Origin: DATKIY01 sp963726755
Lineage (GTDB): Bacteria > Actinomycetota > Actinomycetes > JAHEKZ01
Direction of reading: 5' to 3'
Assembly (NCBI GenBank): GCA_963726755.1
Contig: CAVSDB010000003.1
Location: forward strand, 558,001-622,000
Length of the DNA stretch: 64,000 bases
In this document: positions 17,804 through 27,392 of the stretch, piece after piece
Layout of the letters: every line of letters starts with the position of its first letter
Position numbering within the stretch: position 1 is the stretch's first letter
Program-made: the position numbers and the translations under genes
Notes under the pieces: generated by a model
The model's input: the letters and a program-made list of their open reading frames with translations, nothing else
Databases searched by the model: none
What the model was told of the DNA's origin: nothing

Positions 17804-18484
17804 GTGGACGACGATCTGGTACGTCGCGCTCCCCTGTTCGCTGCGCTGGACGATGGAGCAGCGGCAGCGCTCCAGGCCAGCATGGCGCAACTGACAGTGC
17901 CGAAGGGCGACGTGGTGTTCGCCGAGGGCCAGACCGGCGATCGACTCTTCGTCGTTGAAGACGGCAAGGTCAAACTCAGCCAGACGTCCGCCGATGGCCG
18001 TGAACAGGTCCTAGCCGTCATTGGTCCCGGCGAGATGTTCGGTGAGTTGTCGCTTTTCGATCCTGGCGTCCGCACGTCAACCGCTACCGCGGTCACCGAC
18101 TCCGTACTGCTCGGACTCGGCCAAAGTGACCTTCGGCCGTGGCTGACCGGAAGACCCGAGGTCGCCGAGGAACTACTACGTGCACTGGCTCAACGGCTGC
18201 GACGGACGAATGAAGCAATGGCTGATCTGGTCTTCAGCGACGTACCGGGTCGGGTAGCCAAAGCCCTGCTTGAGTTGTCAGAGAAGTTCGGCCAACCGCA
18301 AGCGGATGGGTCGCGTCTGGTGGCCCATGACCTGACTCAGGAGGAACTCGCCCAGTTGGTCGGAGCATCGCGAGAGACGGTCAACAAATCGCTAGCCGAC
18401 TTCGCGCAGCGGGGTTGGCTTCGTCTTGAAGCTCGTGCAGTGATTTTGCTTGACATTGAACGACTCGAAAGGCGCGCTGCTTAG
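17804..18484 (+). CDS. crp: Crp/GlxR-type cAMP receptor protein
   Basis: A 226-residue regulator, same length as Rv3676/GlxR. The cyclic-nucleotide domain has the phosphate-binding cassette MFGELSLFDPGVRTSTATA; the C-terminal winged helix contains the recognition region TQEELAQLVGASRETVNKSL. It would bind cAMP and regulate carbon and respiratory genes. GGAGGA lies 3 nt before the GTG at 17804; an upstream in-frame reading from 17720 has no support. It overlaps the convergent MBL gene by 4 bp. The gene lies about 100 bp after the RsiG-like gene, which puts cAMP- and c-di-GMP-linked regulators side by side. Confidence 0.9.
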   Translation: MDDDLVRRAPLFAALDDGAAAALQASMAQLTVPKGDVVFAEGQTGDRLFVVEDGKVKLSQTSADGREQVLAVIGPGEMFGELSLFDPGVRTSTATAVTDSVLLGLGQSDLRPWLTGRPEVAEELLRALAQRLRRTNEAMADLVFSDVPGRVAKALLELSEKFGQPQADGSRLVAHDLTQEELAQLVGASRETVNKSLADFAQRGWLRLEARAVILLDIERLERRAA

Positions 18485-19306
18485 CCGGCGCGCATGGCGT
18501 CTCCTGCCCTTGACTCTCCCTTGGCTGCTAGCAACTCCAGTTGCGCTCTTACTTGATTGAGGACGACGTCGTGCAACGCCGGTCCGGGCATGCCGTACAC
18601 CCGTCGAGCGACTTCGCCAACATTTTCCGCGCCGTCGTCCAACACCGCACGCACCTGGTCAAGTCGCTGTTCGCGATGTGCCAGCAGTTGGTCAACAGCA
18701 GCGAGCGCATTGAAGATCTGCGGACCGTGCCCCGGCAGCAACGTCAAGGCATGCCCAGCAGCAGCCATCGTGCGAATGGTCTGCAAGGACTCCATGTACG
18801 GCCCCAACTGACCGTCCGGCCAGGCGATCAACGAGGTCCCCTGACCGAGGATGGTGTCGCCGGTCAACAACGCAGCATCTGCGGGGACCAGCAGGCTCAT
18901 TGAATCTGCGGTGTGTCCCGGCGTCGCGAAAACCTTGAGAGACAAGTCGTCGACGACTATCTCTTCACCGTTGACGAGTGGAACTGATCCCCTGCACCAC
19001 TCACGGTCAAATCCGCGTACCGGCGCTCCCGTCAATTCGACGATGGCGTCGACGGCACCCACGTGATCCTCGTGCGCGTGAGTGATCAGCGTCAGGGCTA
19101 CTTCTAGGCCACGTGCCTCGACGGCACCCAGAACCACTTCGACGTGACTCAGCATCTGGGGGACCAGGGTCGACGATTACGCAGCGACTCGCCCCGGGCT
19201 CGGCAAGGATCCAGGTGTTGGTGCCAGCCAGAGTGAGAACTCCGGGGTTGGGTGCAGTCACGCACCATGCGCGTTGAGGCTTGGTGCCTTTGACTGGCTC
19301 GATCAC
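18481..19306 (-). CDS. Metallo-beta-lactamase-fold hydrolase (frameshifted)
   Basis: About 274 residues when one extra C in the C5 run near 19158 is removed: IVDPGP joins QMLSHVEVVLG. The metal motif THAHEDHVGA (HxHxDH) and the later GHTADS and GHGP histidines are present, as in the glyoxalase-II-like group (Rv3677c position); the typical C-terminal winged helix of LACTB2-type enzymes follows. Substrate is unknown. GTG 19306 follows GAGGCGG. Last gene of the DUF4177-ridA-NUDIX-MBL operon. Confidence 0.8.
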
Positions 19307-19325
19307 TCGGTCACCGCCTCAATAC

Positions 19326-19920
19326 TCATTGGGCCTCAATACTCATAGGACCTGCGGCCAATGCCGCAGCCACCTGATCGAAGGGTACGAGTTCTAGCAA
19401 GGTTCCGATGGTCGGCGGCCACATCGGTAGCCCACCGGCACGATGTCGCTCGATCGCTTGGTCGAGCATGAGCCACGCGCCAGCTGCCACCTCGCCAGTC
19501 AGCGCCCGCGGTTCCTGATCGCCCGGACACGGCGCGATGTAGAAGCGGGCATCGAATCGACGTGACTCTCCTGAGGGCGTGATCCAGCGAGCCCATGGCA
19601 CGAGCGATTTGGCAGCGACCTGCACACCGCTTTCTTCAAAGGTCTCCCGGACGGCCGCTGCCACGTACGACCGAGCTCACCGTCAGATCGACGTCGCCAA
19701 AGACCTTGGCATGCCGTTCGAGATCTACCTCGGGGAGCGACACCGAGGCATCTTCTGAATCAACCGCGCCGCCTGGAAAGGCGTACATGCTCGCCGCGAA
19801 GGCCAACGTGGCCGCTCGCTGTTGCAGCCATACCTCGATGCCGCCGGATCCGTCTCGAAGCAGGACGACGGTGGCGGCCGGTCGTATCGGTACTGCCGAT
19901 TCAGTAGGTCCCGAAGTCAA
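19326..19920 (-). CDS. NUDIX hydrolase (frameshifted)
   Basis: About 197 residues if one base near 19668 is removed, joining DLTVSS to YVAAAVRETFEESGV, which is the second half of the Nudix box; the first half is AFPGGAVDSED. The N-terminal part RPAATVVLLRDGSGGIEVWLQQR is typical of the larger NUDIX proteins near MBL-fold genes (NUDT19-like). The TTG start at 19920 lies 4 nt after the ridA stop. Function is inferred only: diphosphate hydrolysis of an unknown CoA or nucleotide derivative. Confidence 0.75.
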
Positions 19921-19924
19921 GGCA

Positions 19925-20386
19925 CTAGCCGACTTCGACGATCAGCTCCACCTCGACGGGAGCATCCAACGGAAGTGACGCGACGCCGACGGCGCTTCTG
20001 GCATGCACGCCGAGGTCTCCGAACACTTCACCCAACAGTTCGCTGGCACCGTTGACGACACCGGGCTGTCCGGTGAATTCCGGTGTGCTGGCCACGAAGC
20101 CGACGACCTTGACCACGCGCGTGATCGCAGACAAGTCACCGATCTCAGCGCGAATTGCCGCCAATGCATTCAGCGCACAAATACGTGCGAGATCCTTGCC
20201 TTGGTCGGCATCGATCTCACCGCCGAGTTTGCCGGTGGCAGCAAGAGCGCCATCGACCATGGGCAGTTGGCCAGACGTGAACACGTAGGAGCCACTACGA
20301 ACAGCCGGAACGTACGCGGCGACCGGCTTAGCGACTGACGGAACAGCCAGTCCCATGTCCGCCAACCGCTCTTCGGGCGTCGGCAT
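19925..20386 (-). CDS. ridA: RidA family deaminase
   Basis: A 153-residue YjgF/YER057c/UK114 protein, which destroys reactive enamine/imine intermediates of PLP enzymes. The stretch YVFTSGQLPMVDG is the family N-terminal strand; the C-terminal part LPLDAPVEVELIVEV aligns with the usual end. The catalytic arginine of canonical RidA (in RATV/TRV context) is not obvious: the corresponding ARSAVGVASLP has Arg before Ser-Ala-Val. ATG 20386 overlaps the stop of the DUF4177 gene by one base. Same context as Rv3678c. Confidence 0.85.
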   Translation of the reverse strand: MPTPEERLADMGLAVPSVAKPVAAYVPAVRSGSYVFTSGQLPMVDGALAATGKLGGEIDADQGKDLARICALNALAAIRAEIGDLSAITRVVKVVGFVASTPEFTGQPGVVNGASELLGEVFGDLGVHARSAVGVASLPLDAPVEVELIVEVG

Positions 20387-20544
20387 CAGGACTCCTTGGG
20401 GCGCTTGAAGTAAGCCACCAACTGTTCTGCGTTAGGACCGGGGACCACCTGGACGAGTTCCCAGCCGTCCTGCCCCCAGGTGTCGAGAATCTGCTTGGTG
20501 GCATGAATGAGCAGAGGGGCGGTTGCGTACTCCCACGTCGTCAT
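20386..20544 (-). CDS. DUF4177 small protein
   Basis: A 52-residue protein reading MTTWEYATAPLLIHATKQ at the start and ending FKRPKES, with the DGWELVQVVPGPN core of DUF4177. It is too short for most gene callers but conserved in actinobacteria next to ridA. ATG 20544 lies 6 nt after a TAGGGT box, so the transcript should be leaderless. First gene of the ridA operon; its TGA shares a base with the ridA ATG. Function unknown. Confidence 0.85.
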   Translation of the reverse strand: MTTWEYATAPLLIHATKQILDTWGQDGWELVQVVPGPNAEQLVAYFKRPKES

Positions 20545-20546
20545 GT

Positions 20547-20578
20547 GTCGACCCTACCGGTGAGCCCGTAGGGTCGAC
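20547..20578. promoter_or_regulatory. Palindromic divergent leaderless promoter pair
   Basis: Perfect inverted repeat GTCGACCCTAC (20547-20557) / GTAGGGTCGAC (20568-20578) around a 10-bp spacer. Each arm contains a TAGGGT -10 box (20551-20556 on minus, 20569-20574 on plus) placed exactly 6 nt before the divergent start codons at 20544 and 20581. The whole intergenic space is only 36 bp. Confidence 0.65.
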
Positions 20579-20580
20579 GC

Positions 20581-21558
20581 GTGAGTCTTCAGGCGAGCCA
20601 GCGACTGCACATCATGACTGGCAAAGGCGGAACCGGGAAGACAACTGCCGCAGCCGCCCTCGCGCTGGCGCTGGCGACGGGTGGACAGCGCGTCCTCCTC
20701 ATGGAGGTCGAGGGTCGTCAGGGGATCGCCCAACTGTTTGACGTACCGCCGCTCCCCTACGAGGAACGACGCGTGGCGGTCGCGCCCGGTGGCGGCGACG
20801 TCTTCGCGCTTGCTGTCGATCCTGAGGCAGCCCTGCACGAGTACCTCGACATGTATTACCGGCTGGGTCGTGCCAGTAAGGCGCTGGGCAAGATCGGCGT
20901 CGTCGAGTTCGCAACTACCGTCGCGCCCGGCGTACGCGACGTCCTTCTCACCGGCAAAGCGTACGAGGCGGTACGACGTAGAGACGGAGAGCGAAATGTC
21001 TATGACGCTGTCGTCCTGGATGCGCCGCCGACCGGACGCATCACCAGATTCCTCAACGTCAACGACGAGGTGGCCGGTCTGGCGAAAGTAGGACCAATCC
21101 GACGTCAAGCGGACGCCATCATGGGGCTACTGCGATCACCTCGTACCGCGATTCACCTAGTGACGCTGCTTGAGGAGATGCCGACCGAAGAGACAATCGA
21201 CGGGGTGGCGGAACTGCGAGCGGCACAACTACCTGTGCAGTCGATCATCATCAATCAAGTCCGAACGCCACTCTTCCATGGCGCCACACTGGACGCCGCG
21301 CGAAATCACTCCCTCGATCGCGGTGAAATCGAAGCCGGCATTACCGCCGCTGGTCTGAGCGCGCACACCGAACTGGTTGACGCGCTGGTGCACGAAGCCT
21401 CCGACCACGCAGAACGGGTCCTCCTCGAGCGCGCAGAACGCCGTGAACTTCAAGGGCTGGACCTTCCAACTTACGAACTCGAGTGGCAACCGAATGGCAT
21501 CGACCTCGCCGGGCTGTACGGCCTCGCCGACCAGTTGCGCACACAGGCGTTGCCATGA
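20581..21558 (+). CDS. ArsA/GET3-like ATPase, first of pair
   Basis: A 325-residue ArsA-family ATPase with the deviant Walker A GKGGTGKTT near residue 14 and switch region DAPPTGRITRFL. It matches Rv3679, the first of the two mycobacterial bacterial-Get3-like proteins. In eukaryotes the family inserts tail-anchored proteins; in bacteria the role is unsettled, and arsenic transport is unlikely because no arsB is near. GTG 20581 is predicted leaderless. The ATGA at its end starts the second ArsA gene. Confidence 0.9.
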   Translation: MSLQASQRLHIMTGKGGTGKTTAAAALALALATGGQRVLLMEVEGRQGIAQLFDVPPLPYEERRVAVAPGGGDVFALAVDPEAALHEYLDMYYRLGRASKALGKIGVVEFATTVAPGVRDVLLTGKAYEAVRRRDGERNVYDAVVLDAPPTGRITRFLNVNDEVAGLAKVGPIRRQADAIMGLLRSPRTAIHLVTLLEEMPTEETIDGVAELRAAQLPVQSIIINQVRTPLFHGATLDAARNHSLDRGEIEAGITAAGLSAHTELVDALVHEASDHAERVLLERAERRELQGLDLPTYELEWQPNGIDLAGLYGLADQLRTQALP

Positions 21559-22714
21559 ACGCGAACCGCGCCACGCCGCTCGACATCGACGCACTGCTCG
21601 ACAACAAGAGCATCAACATCATTGTCTGCTGTGGATCCGGTGGCGTGGGGAAGACAACCACATCTGCCGCGCTTGGTCTTCGTGCCGCCGAGCGCGGGCG
21701 TCGCGTGTGCGTCATGACTATCGACCCAGCTCGTCGCCTTGCCCAGTCGTTGGGGCTTGAACATCTCGACAACACGCCACGTCAAATTCCGGAGATCGGA
21801 TCGGCTGAAGGTGGAGCCCTGTTCGCGATGATGCTCGACATGAAGCGGACGTTCGACGAGATCGTCGAACAGCACGCCGACCCGGAACGAGCGCAGAGAG
21901 ATTCTGGCCAATTCCTTCTACCAAACGCTGTCGAGTTCCTTTGCGGGAACACAGGAGTACATGGCCATGGAAAAACTCGGGCAACTCCATCGGCAGGCCG
22001 AAGATTCAGGAATCTGGGATCTCGTCATCGTCGATACGCCACCGAGTCGATCGGCGTTGGACTTTCTCGACGCCCCGGAGCGACTCGGCTCGTTCTTAGA
22101 CGGTCGACTGATCCGACTGCTGATGGCTCCCGCTCGAGCAGGAGGTCGCGCGTACATGCGCGTCGTTGGAGCAGGGTTTTCGTTGGTCGCGAATGCGCTG
22201 ACCAAAATCCTTGGTGCGCAACTCTTGACCGACCTGCAGACGCTGGTCGCCGGTCTTGACTCAGTATTCGGTGGGTTCCGCGAACGAGCGGACAAGACGT
22301 ACGCGCTGCTGCAGGACAGTGGAAGTGCCTTCGTTGTCGTAGCCGCTCCTGAGCCAGACGCTTTGCGTGAAGCCTCGTACTTCGTCGAACGGCTTCAGGA
22401 AGATGCCATGCCACTCGCAGGATTGGTGCTCAATCGCGCCCGGTCAGGAGCCGCAGCGGGTGTGTCGGCAGATCGCGCTGCCGGCGCTGCCGAAGCCCTC
22501 GAGCGAGCAAAAGGAGCATGCCCTCACCGCTACGTTGCTGAGACTGCACGCTGACACCATGCGAACTGTCTCGCAAGAACGTCACCTACTGCTTCGGTTC
22601 ACCGGCGCGCATCCAGGCGTTCCGGTTGCCATTGCGCCAGCGCTACCTGGAGACGTTCACGACGTCGAAGGTCTACGAACGGTCGGCGACCTTCTTGCGA
22701 ACGGACCTAACTAA
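21555..22714 (+). CDS. ArsA/GET3-like ATPase, second of pair (frameshifted)
   Basis: About 386 residues across three frames. Walker A is CGSGGVGKTTTSA near residue 33, followed by the TIDPARRLAQSLG A-motif and, after a break near 21895, VDTPPSRSALDFLDAP. A second break near 22505 precedes QKEHALTATLLRLHADTMRTV. Restoring both gives a normal Rv3680-like protein. ATG 21555 overlaps the stop of the first ArsA gene (ATGA), so the two subunits are coupled and may form a heteromer. It converges on whiB4 with a 4-bp overlap. Confidence 0.85.
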
Positions 22715-23016
22715 CTGACCGCCCCGACGCTAACCGTTTCGCGCTCGTAGTTGTCACGGGCCACCTGCAGCAGTCGACGCCACGACGTAACAGTCGGTCG
22801 GCGGCGCAGCAATGCGCGGCGCTCCCGTTCGGTCATCCCGCCCCAAACCCCGAATTCGACACCGTTGTCCAACGCGTCCGCCAAACATTCGGTACGCACC
22901 GGGCAGCCCATGCAAAACGTCTTCGCCCGGTTCTGCGCGGCCCCCTGCACGAAGAGTGCGTCCGGGTCGGTAGTGCGGCATGCAGCCACCGCCGGCCAAT
23001 CCTCGATCCACGCCAT
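22711..23016 (-). CDS. whiB4: WhiB4-like iron-sulfur redox regulator
   Basis: A 101-residue WhiB protein. The four cluster ligands are Cys13, Cys35, Cys38 and Cys44 (C-x21-C-x2-C-x5-C), and the GVWGG turn sits at 56-60, followed by a basic C-terminal DNA-binding region RALLRRRP. Start ATG 23016 is chosen for the strong GGGAGGGG upstream and because the family starts just before the first Cys; an upstream reading adds 38 unrelated residues. Position between arsA genes and the class A PBP matches WhiB4 (Rv3681c), an oxygen/redox sensor. Confidence 0.9.
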   Translation of the reverse strand: MAWIEDWPAVAACRTTDPDALFVQGAAQNRAKTFCMGCPVRTECLADALDNGVEFGVWGGMTERERRALLRRRPTVTSWRRLLQVARDNYERETVSVGAVS

Positions 23017-23257
23017 CTGGTCCCCTCCCCCTCGACGGTTTCCCGCCACGTTCTGTAATCGAATCGGCCGGGACCACTCTTCTGCGTGGTTACGGCGCGT
23101 AGTCACTGACGGTAGAGGAAAGTCGATCAACCCAGTAAGCCCCCGTATGGGGGAACTCCGCTGGTCCCGTCGGACTATGGACGATCACGGTTCGTAATCA
23201 CTTCGTTATGTAGGGGCTACTGCCTGTCACCGTTCTCGAGTGGTTCGGCCACTGCCT

Positions 23258-23263
23258 TACTCT
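23258..23263 (+). promoter_or_regulatory. -10 box of the PBP gene (leaderless)
   Basis: TACTCT, then CATCTG, then the GTG at 23270. No ribosome binding site precedes this start, which fits a leaderless transcript. Confidence 0.5.
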
Positions 23264-23269
23264 CATCTG

Positions 23270-25743
23270 GTGACCTTCCCCTCCAATTTCGGCGGATCAG
23301 ACTCGGGGCGCGCGGGCCATCGCGTTGTCCTCTTCGCCTGCTTGTCAGTCCTTGCCGGAGTACTGGTGGCAGGTTTGATGCTGCCCGCCGTCGGATTGGC
23401 GGGTCTGACCGCGAAACGCGGCGCCGAGAACTTCCTCGCACTTCCGGCCGAACTTGAAGTCCCACCGCTGAAGCAACGCTCAACCTTGTTGGCGGCCGAC
23501 GGTACGCCGATCGCAAGGTTCTACAGCCAGAACCGCGTTTACGTCCCACTCTCCAAAATCTCAGCAACCGATGCAGGACGCGATCGTCGCGATCGAGGAT
23601 GCTCGCTTCTACCAGCACAACGGCATCGACCTGCAGGGCACGGTCCGCGCGCTAGTCGCTAATACCCAGGCTGGCGGGGTAACCCAGGGTGGGTCAACGA
23701 TCACCCAGCAGTACGTCAAGAATGTCCTGCTGGACACTGCCAAAACCAAAGCGGAACGCGAAGCCGCAGCCGAAGACTCAATCAGCCGGAAGATCCGCGA
23801 ACTGAGGTACGCGCTCGGTCTGGAACAGCAGTGGAGCAAGCAGAAGATACTCGAGGGATATCTCAACATCGCGTACTTCGGTTCCCAGGCCTATGGCGTT
23901 GAGGTCGCCTCGCGTCGCTACTTCTCGAAGCCAGCCAGCAAGCTGAATCCCGGCGAAGCGGCGACCATCGCCGGGATCGTCAGATACCCCTCGCTCTACG
24001 ACCCACTAGAACACCCCAACATCAGCCAAGACCGTCGCGACTACGTCCTGCAACGGATGGCCGACGAGTCGATGATCAGCCAGGAGCAGGCCGACAAGTT
24101 CGCTGGCCGTTCCATGGCCCACATCCTCGACCCCAGTGACCTGACGCGCGGTTGCGCTGTCTCCAAAGTCCCGTTCTTCTGTGACTACGTGCAACGGGCG
24201 TTCCTTGACGATCCGACCTACGGCAAGACCATTGCGGATCGACGGGCCCTGCTCAACGGTGGTGGCCTCACGATTCGCACCACGCTCAATCTCAAAGACC
24301 AAGCTTCTGCACAGGCCGCGGTTGAAGCGCACCTGCCAACTGGCGACCCCAGTGGTCGGGCCGCAGCGATCGCCATGGTCGAGCCTGGAACCGGCAACGT
24401 CAGGGCAATGGCGCAGAACTTGGACTACGGCACTGGGCCGCATTCGAGCTTCGTCAACAATGCAGTCGATCTCAAATACTCAGGAACGAACGGGCAGCAG
24501 CCCGGCTCAACCTTCAAAATCTTTACGGTGGCCGCCTCCATCGAGCAGGGCTTGCCGATGAACGCCGTGATCTACGCACCCGATTCACGCGTGATGCCGT
24601 ACGGCAGCTACCAGGATTGCGAGGGAGCGACCGAAGCAGAATGGAACGTCGGCAACTACACCGGCGCTCCGTCGGGCAACTTCAATATCTATCAGGGCAC
24701 TGCGTATTCGGTGAACACGTACTTCGCCGAACTCGCTAAGCGAACCGGGCTTTGCAACATCTGGGACCTGGCATCGCGAGCGGGTGTGGTAACGGCAAAC
24801 ACCGGCGAAGCGCCGATCGACAACGAATCACTGCAGGTCACACCAGGCGTCATTGGCGGGTCCTTTGGGATGTCGCCGCTAACCCTTGCGAACTGCCTAC
24901 GCCACTTTCGCTGCGCGCGGATTGCACTGTGACACCAGGGTCATCACGTCGGTGACCAACAGAGACCACGAAGAGGTGGCCAGCCCGAAACCGAAGTGCA
25001 ACCAGGTGATCGAGCCCGCGGTGGCCGACGCAGTCAACGATGTCATGGTTGGTGTCATCGGAGGCAAGGTCCCAAACCCGACGGGAGCGGCGATGGCCAT
25101 CGGTCGTCCGGCTGCCGGAAAGACCGGAACCACCGACGACTACAACGCCGTCTGGTTCGCGGGGTACACGCCCGACCTTGCGGCGGCTGTGTGGGCTGGT
25201 GATCCCGAAGCGCCGCACGAAAACCCGATGCGTTACGTCACTATCAACGGTACGTACTACAGCTACGTCTTCGGTAGTTCCATCCCCGGGCCGATCTGGC
25301 ACGACGCGATGGTGGGTGCACTAGCAGGCACTCCGGTGTCGTACTTCACGCCGATTAGCTCCGACATGATTTACGGCGACGCGATTTCGGTGCCAACCGT
25401 CGCTGGCATGACAGAGCAGGAAGCCATTGCCACCATTAAGGGCGCTGGGCTTACTCCGTTGGTCTCAAGCACCACGGTTAACTCCAGCCAAGCGGCTGGA
25501 TTGGTCGCTTACACCAGCCCCTACGGTGGCACCGGCGTAAGCAGCGGCGCCGTGGTGACGATCTTCTTAAGCAACGGTGTGCCGCCGAGTCCGACCGCTA
25601 CCCCTAAGCCGAGCAACTCCGACAACTCTCATCCCGGCTCGCACTCACCGTCGCCATCCTCTTCGAACGGCGGCGGGAACGGCAATCCGCCGGGTCAGGG
25701 CGGCGGCGGCGGGGTGGCGGTGGCGGCAACCACTAACTGGTGA
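23270..25743 (+). CDS. ponA2: Class A penicillin-binding protein with PASTA domain, PonA2-like (frameshifted)
   Basis: About 824 residues over three frames (breaks near 23565 and 24894). One N-terminal membrane anchor; a GT51 glycosyltransferase domain with AIEDARFYQHNGID and GGSTITQQYVKN; a transpeptidase with PGSTFKIF (catalytic Ser), SVNTYF (SxN) and AAGKTGTT (KTG); then one PASTA domain (DAISVPTVAGMTEQEAIATI) and a Pro/Ser/Gly-rich tail. It polymerises and cross-links peptidoglycan. Position after whiB4 equals ponA2 (Rv3682). It overlaps the convergent yqeY-like gene by 11 bp. Confidence 0.9.
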
Positions 25744-26185
25744 GTTGCTGCTTCACTTCGCCCGCTACCCGTCCGCCGTCGGCCCGGCCAGCGATCTTCG
25801 GCTGTACCACCTTCATGACCGCGCCCATCGCCTGCGGACCACTTGCTCCGGTCTCGGCTATGGCGGCCGCCACGATGTCGCGGATCTCCTCGGCGCTCAA
25901 CTGTGCCGGAAGGTACTCAGTCAGCACCGCGGCTTCAGCACGTTCAGCGGCTGCCCGGTCCTCGTGTCCAGCGTCGCTGAAGGCGGTAGCTGCCTCATTG
26001 CGTCGTTTGAGCTCCCGAGCCAGGACTTTGACGACCTCGTCGTCGCTGAGTTCGCGAGCCTGCTTTCCGGCGACCTCTTCGTTGGTGATGGAAGTCAGCG
26101 CCATCCGCAACGTTGAGCGGCGAACATCGTCCTTGGCTCGCATTGCCGCGGTCAGATCTTCTTGGAGTTGCTGCTTCAGGCTCAT
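25733..26185 (-). CDS. GatB/YqeY domain protein
   Basis: A 150-residue YqeY-type protein: helical N-terminal part LKQQLQEDLTAAMRAKDDVRRSTLR and the tail-like C-terminal domain seen in GatB (EIRDIVAAAIAETGASGPQAMG ends in VKQQL). It may act in tRNA amidotransfer or RNA binding, but free-standing YqeY proteins have no proven role. A CAAGAT box lies 6 nt before ATG 26185, a weaker version of the leaderless pattern. Divergent from the metallophosphoesterase gene. Confidence 0.85.
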   Translation of the reverse strand: MSLKQQLQEDLTAAMRAKDDVRRSTLRMALTSITNEEVAGKQARELSDDEVVKVLARELKRRNEAATAFSDAGHEDRAAAERAEAAVLTEYLPAQLSAEEIRDIVAAAIAETGASGPQAMGAVMKVVQPKIAGRADGGRVAGEVKQQLTS

Positions 26186-26226
26186 ATGCCCATCTTGGCA
26201 CCTGCCGGTGCTGTCACACTGGTGCG

Positions 26227-27117
26227 ATGCGTCCGATCCTTCGCCTACCCCTCACCACCGCCGCCGTTGCAGGCGCGGGACTGGCGTACGCGATGTGGGA
26301 GGCGCGACAGTTCCGGCTGCGTCGGGTCGACGTCCCTGTCCTCGAGTCGGGTGAGAAACCGTTACGGATACTGCATATTTCAGACTTGCACCTGGTTCCA
26401 GGACAACAAGCAAAGATTGACTGGGTCGGAAGTCTGGCAACCCTGCAACCGGATCTCGTCGTCAACACCGGCGACAACCTGGCTCACTTGGACGCAGTCC
26501 CGGCGGCGCTCGACACGTTGGGTCCATTGCTCGACTTGCCCGGGGTTTTCGTCATGGGGTCTAACGACTATTACGGCCCACGTGTGAAGAACCCACTCGG
26601 GTACTTCCGTGCCGATACGACACCAAAACGGTTCGGGGCCTTGCTTCCGTGGCGAGACCTACGCGATGGGTTTCTAGCTGCGGGGTGGGATGACCTCGAC
26701 AACCTACGATCCTCACGCAAGGTCTCAGACCGGGTGATCGAGTTCGTTGGGACAGACGACGCGCACCTTTCGTACGACCGTTACGACGACGTCGCAGGTC
26801 CGCCCGATACGTCAGCCGAACTCACGATCGGCGTTACGCACGCGCCGTACCTGCGCGTCCTCGACGAGATGACCGCTGACGGAATCCCGCTGATCTTCGC
26901 GGGTCATACCCACGGCGGGCAGGTCTGTCTGCCGGGAGTTGGCGCATTGGTGACCAACTGCGACCTCCCTAGAAGTCAGGCGAAAGGACTTCACCGTCGC
27001 GATGCAAGCTGGCTTCACGTGTCGGCGGGGCTAGGAACCTCACCATTCGCCCCGGTGCGATTCGCTTGTCCACCCGAGGCGACGCTGGTCACGCTGGTAC
27101 CGCAGGCAGCAGGCTGA
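26227..27117 (+). CDS. Membrane-anchored metallophosphoesterase
   Basis: A 296-residue calcineurin-like phosphoesterase of the YkuE/LpxH-like type. Metal motifs in order: SDLHLV, NTGDN, GSND (variant of GNHD), VTHAP and GHTHGGQ. An N-terminal hydrophobic segment (LTTAAVAGAGLAYAMW) suggests membrane anchoring. Equivalent to Rv3683. ATG 26227 is used; 38 upstream in-frame residues lie in the yqeY promoter region and are not supported. tRNA-Pro follows 53 bp later. Confidence 0.88.
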   Translation: MRPILRLPLTTAAVAGAGLAYAMWEARQFRLRRVDVPVLESGEKPLRILHISDLHLVPGQQAKIDWVGSLATLQPDLVVNTGDNLAHLDAVPAALDTLGPLLDLPGVFVMGSNDYYGPRVKNPLGYFRADTTPKRFGALLPWRDLRDGFLAAGWDDLDNLRSSRKVSDRVIEFVGTDDAHLSYDRYDDVAGPPDTSAELTIGVTHAPYLRVLDEMTADGIPLIFAGHTHGGQVCLPGVGALVTNCDLPRSQAKGLHRRDASWLHVSAGLGTSPFAPVRFACPPEATLVTLVPQAAG

Positions 27118-27170
27118 CTCCGCCGGATTCGGCCGGACGCTCTTGATTCGGTACGCTGACCCAGCCTTAT

Positions 27171-27244
<74 letters not shown>

Positions 27245-27251
27245 CGGTTGT

Positions 27252-27290
27252 GAAGTCCCGGGACATCGTCAGTGGGTGTCCCGGGACTTC
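27252..27290 (+). terminator. Terminator hairpin of tRNA-Pro
   Basis: Perfect 14-bp stem GAAGTCCCGGGACA (27252-27265) / TGTCCCGGGACTTC (27277-27290) with an 11-nt loop, starting 7 nt after the tRNA. It is followed by GTTGT, not a T-run. Confidence 0.75.
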
Positions 27291-27297
27291 GTTGTAT

Positions 27298-27367
27298 GCC
27301 GAGCGATGGCAGACCGGCTGTTTCGGGTCACTTTTGGCGAATGGAATGCCGGTACGCCATCGTTCGG
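27298..27367. repeat. 70-bp dispersed inverted-repeat element, copy 1
   Basis: Begins GCCGAGCGATGGCAGACCGG and ends CCGGTACGCCATCGTTCGG; the ends are imperfect inverted repeats that would fold as a 13-bp plus 5-bp stem with a small internal loop. A second 70-bp copy lies at 35260-35329; most positions match, including the shared inner words TTTCGGG and CACTTTTGG. Both copies are downstream of tRNA genes. Confidence 0.75.
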
Positions 27368-27392
27368 TGATGACTGCGACGCGCCGGCTCGG

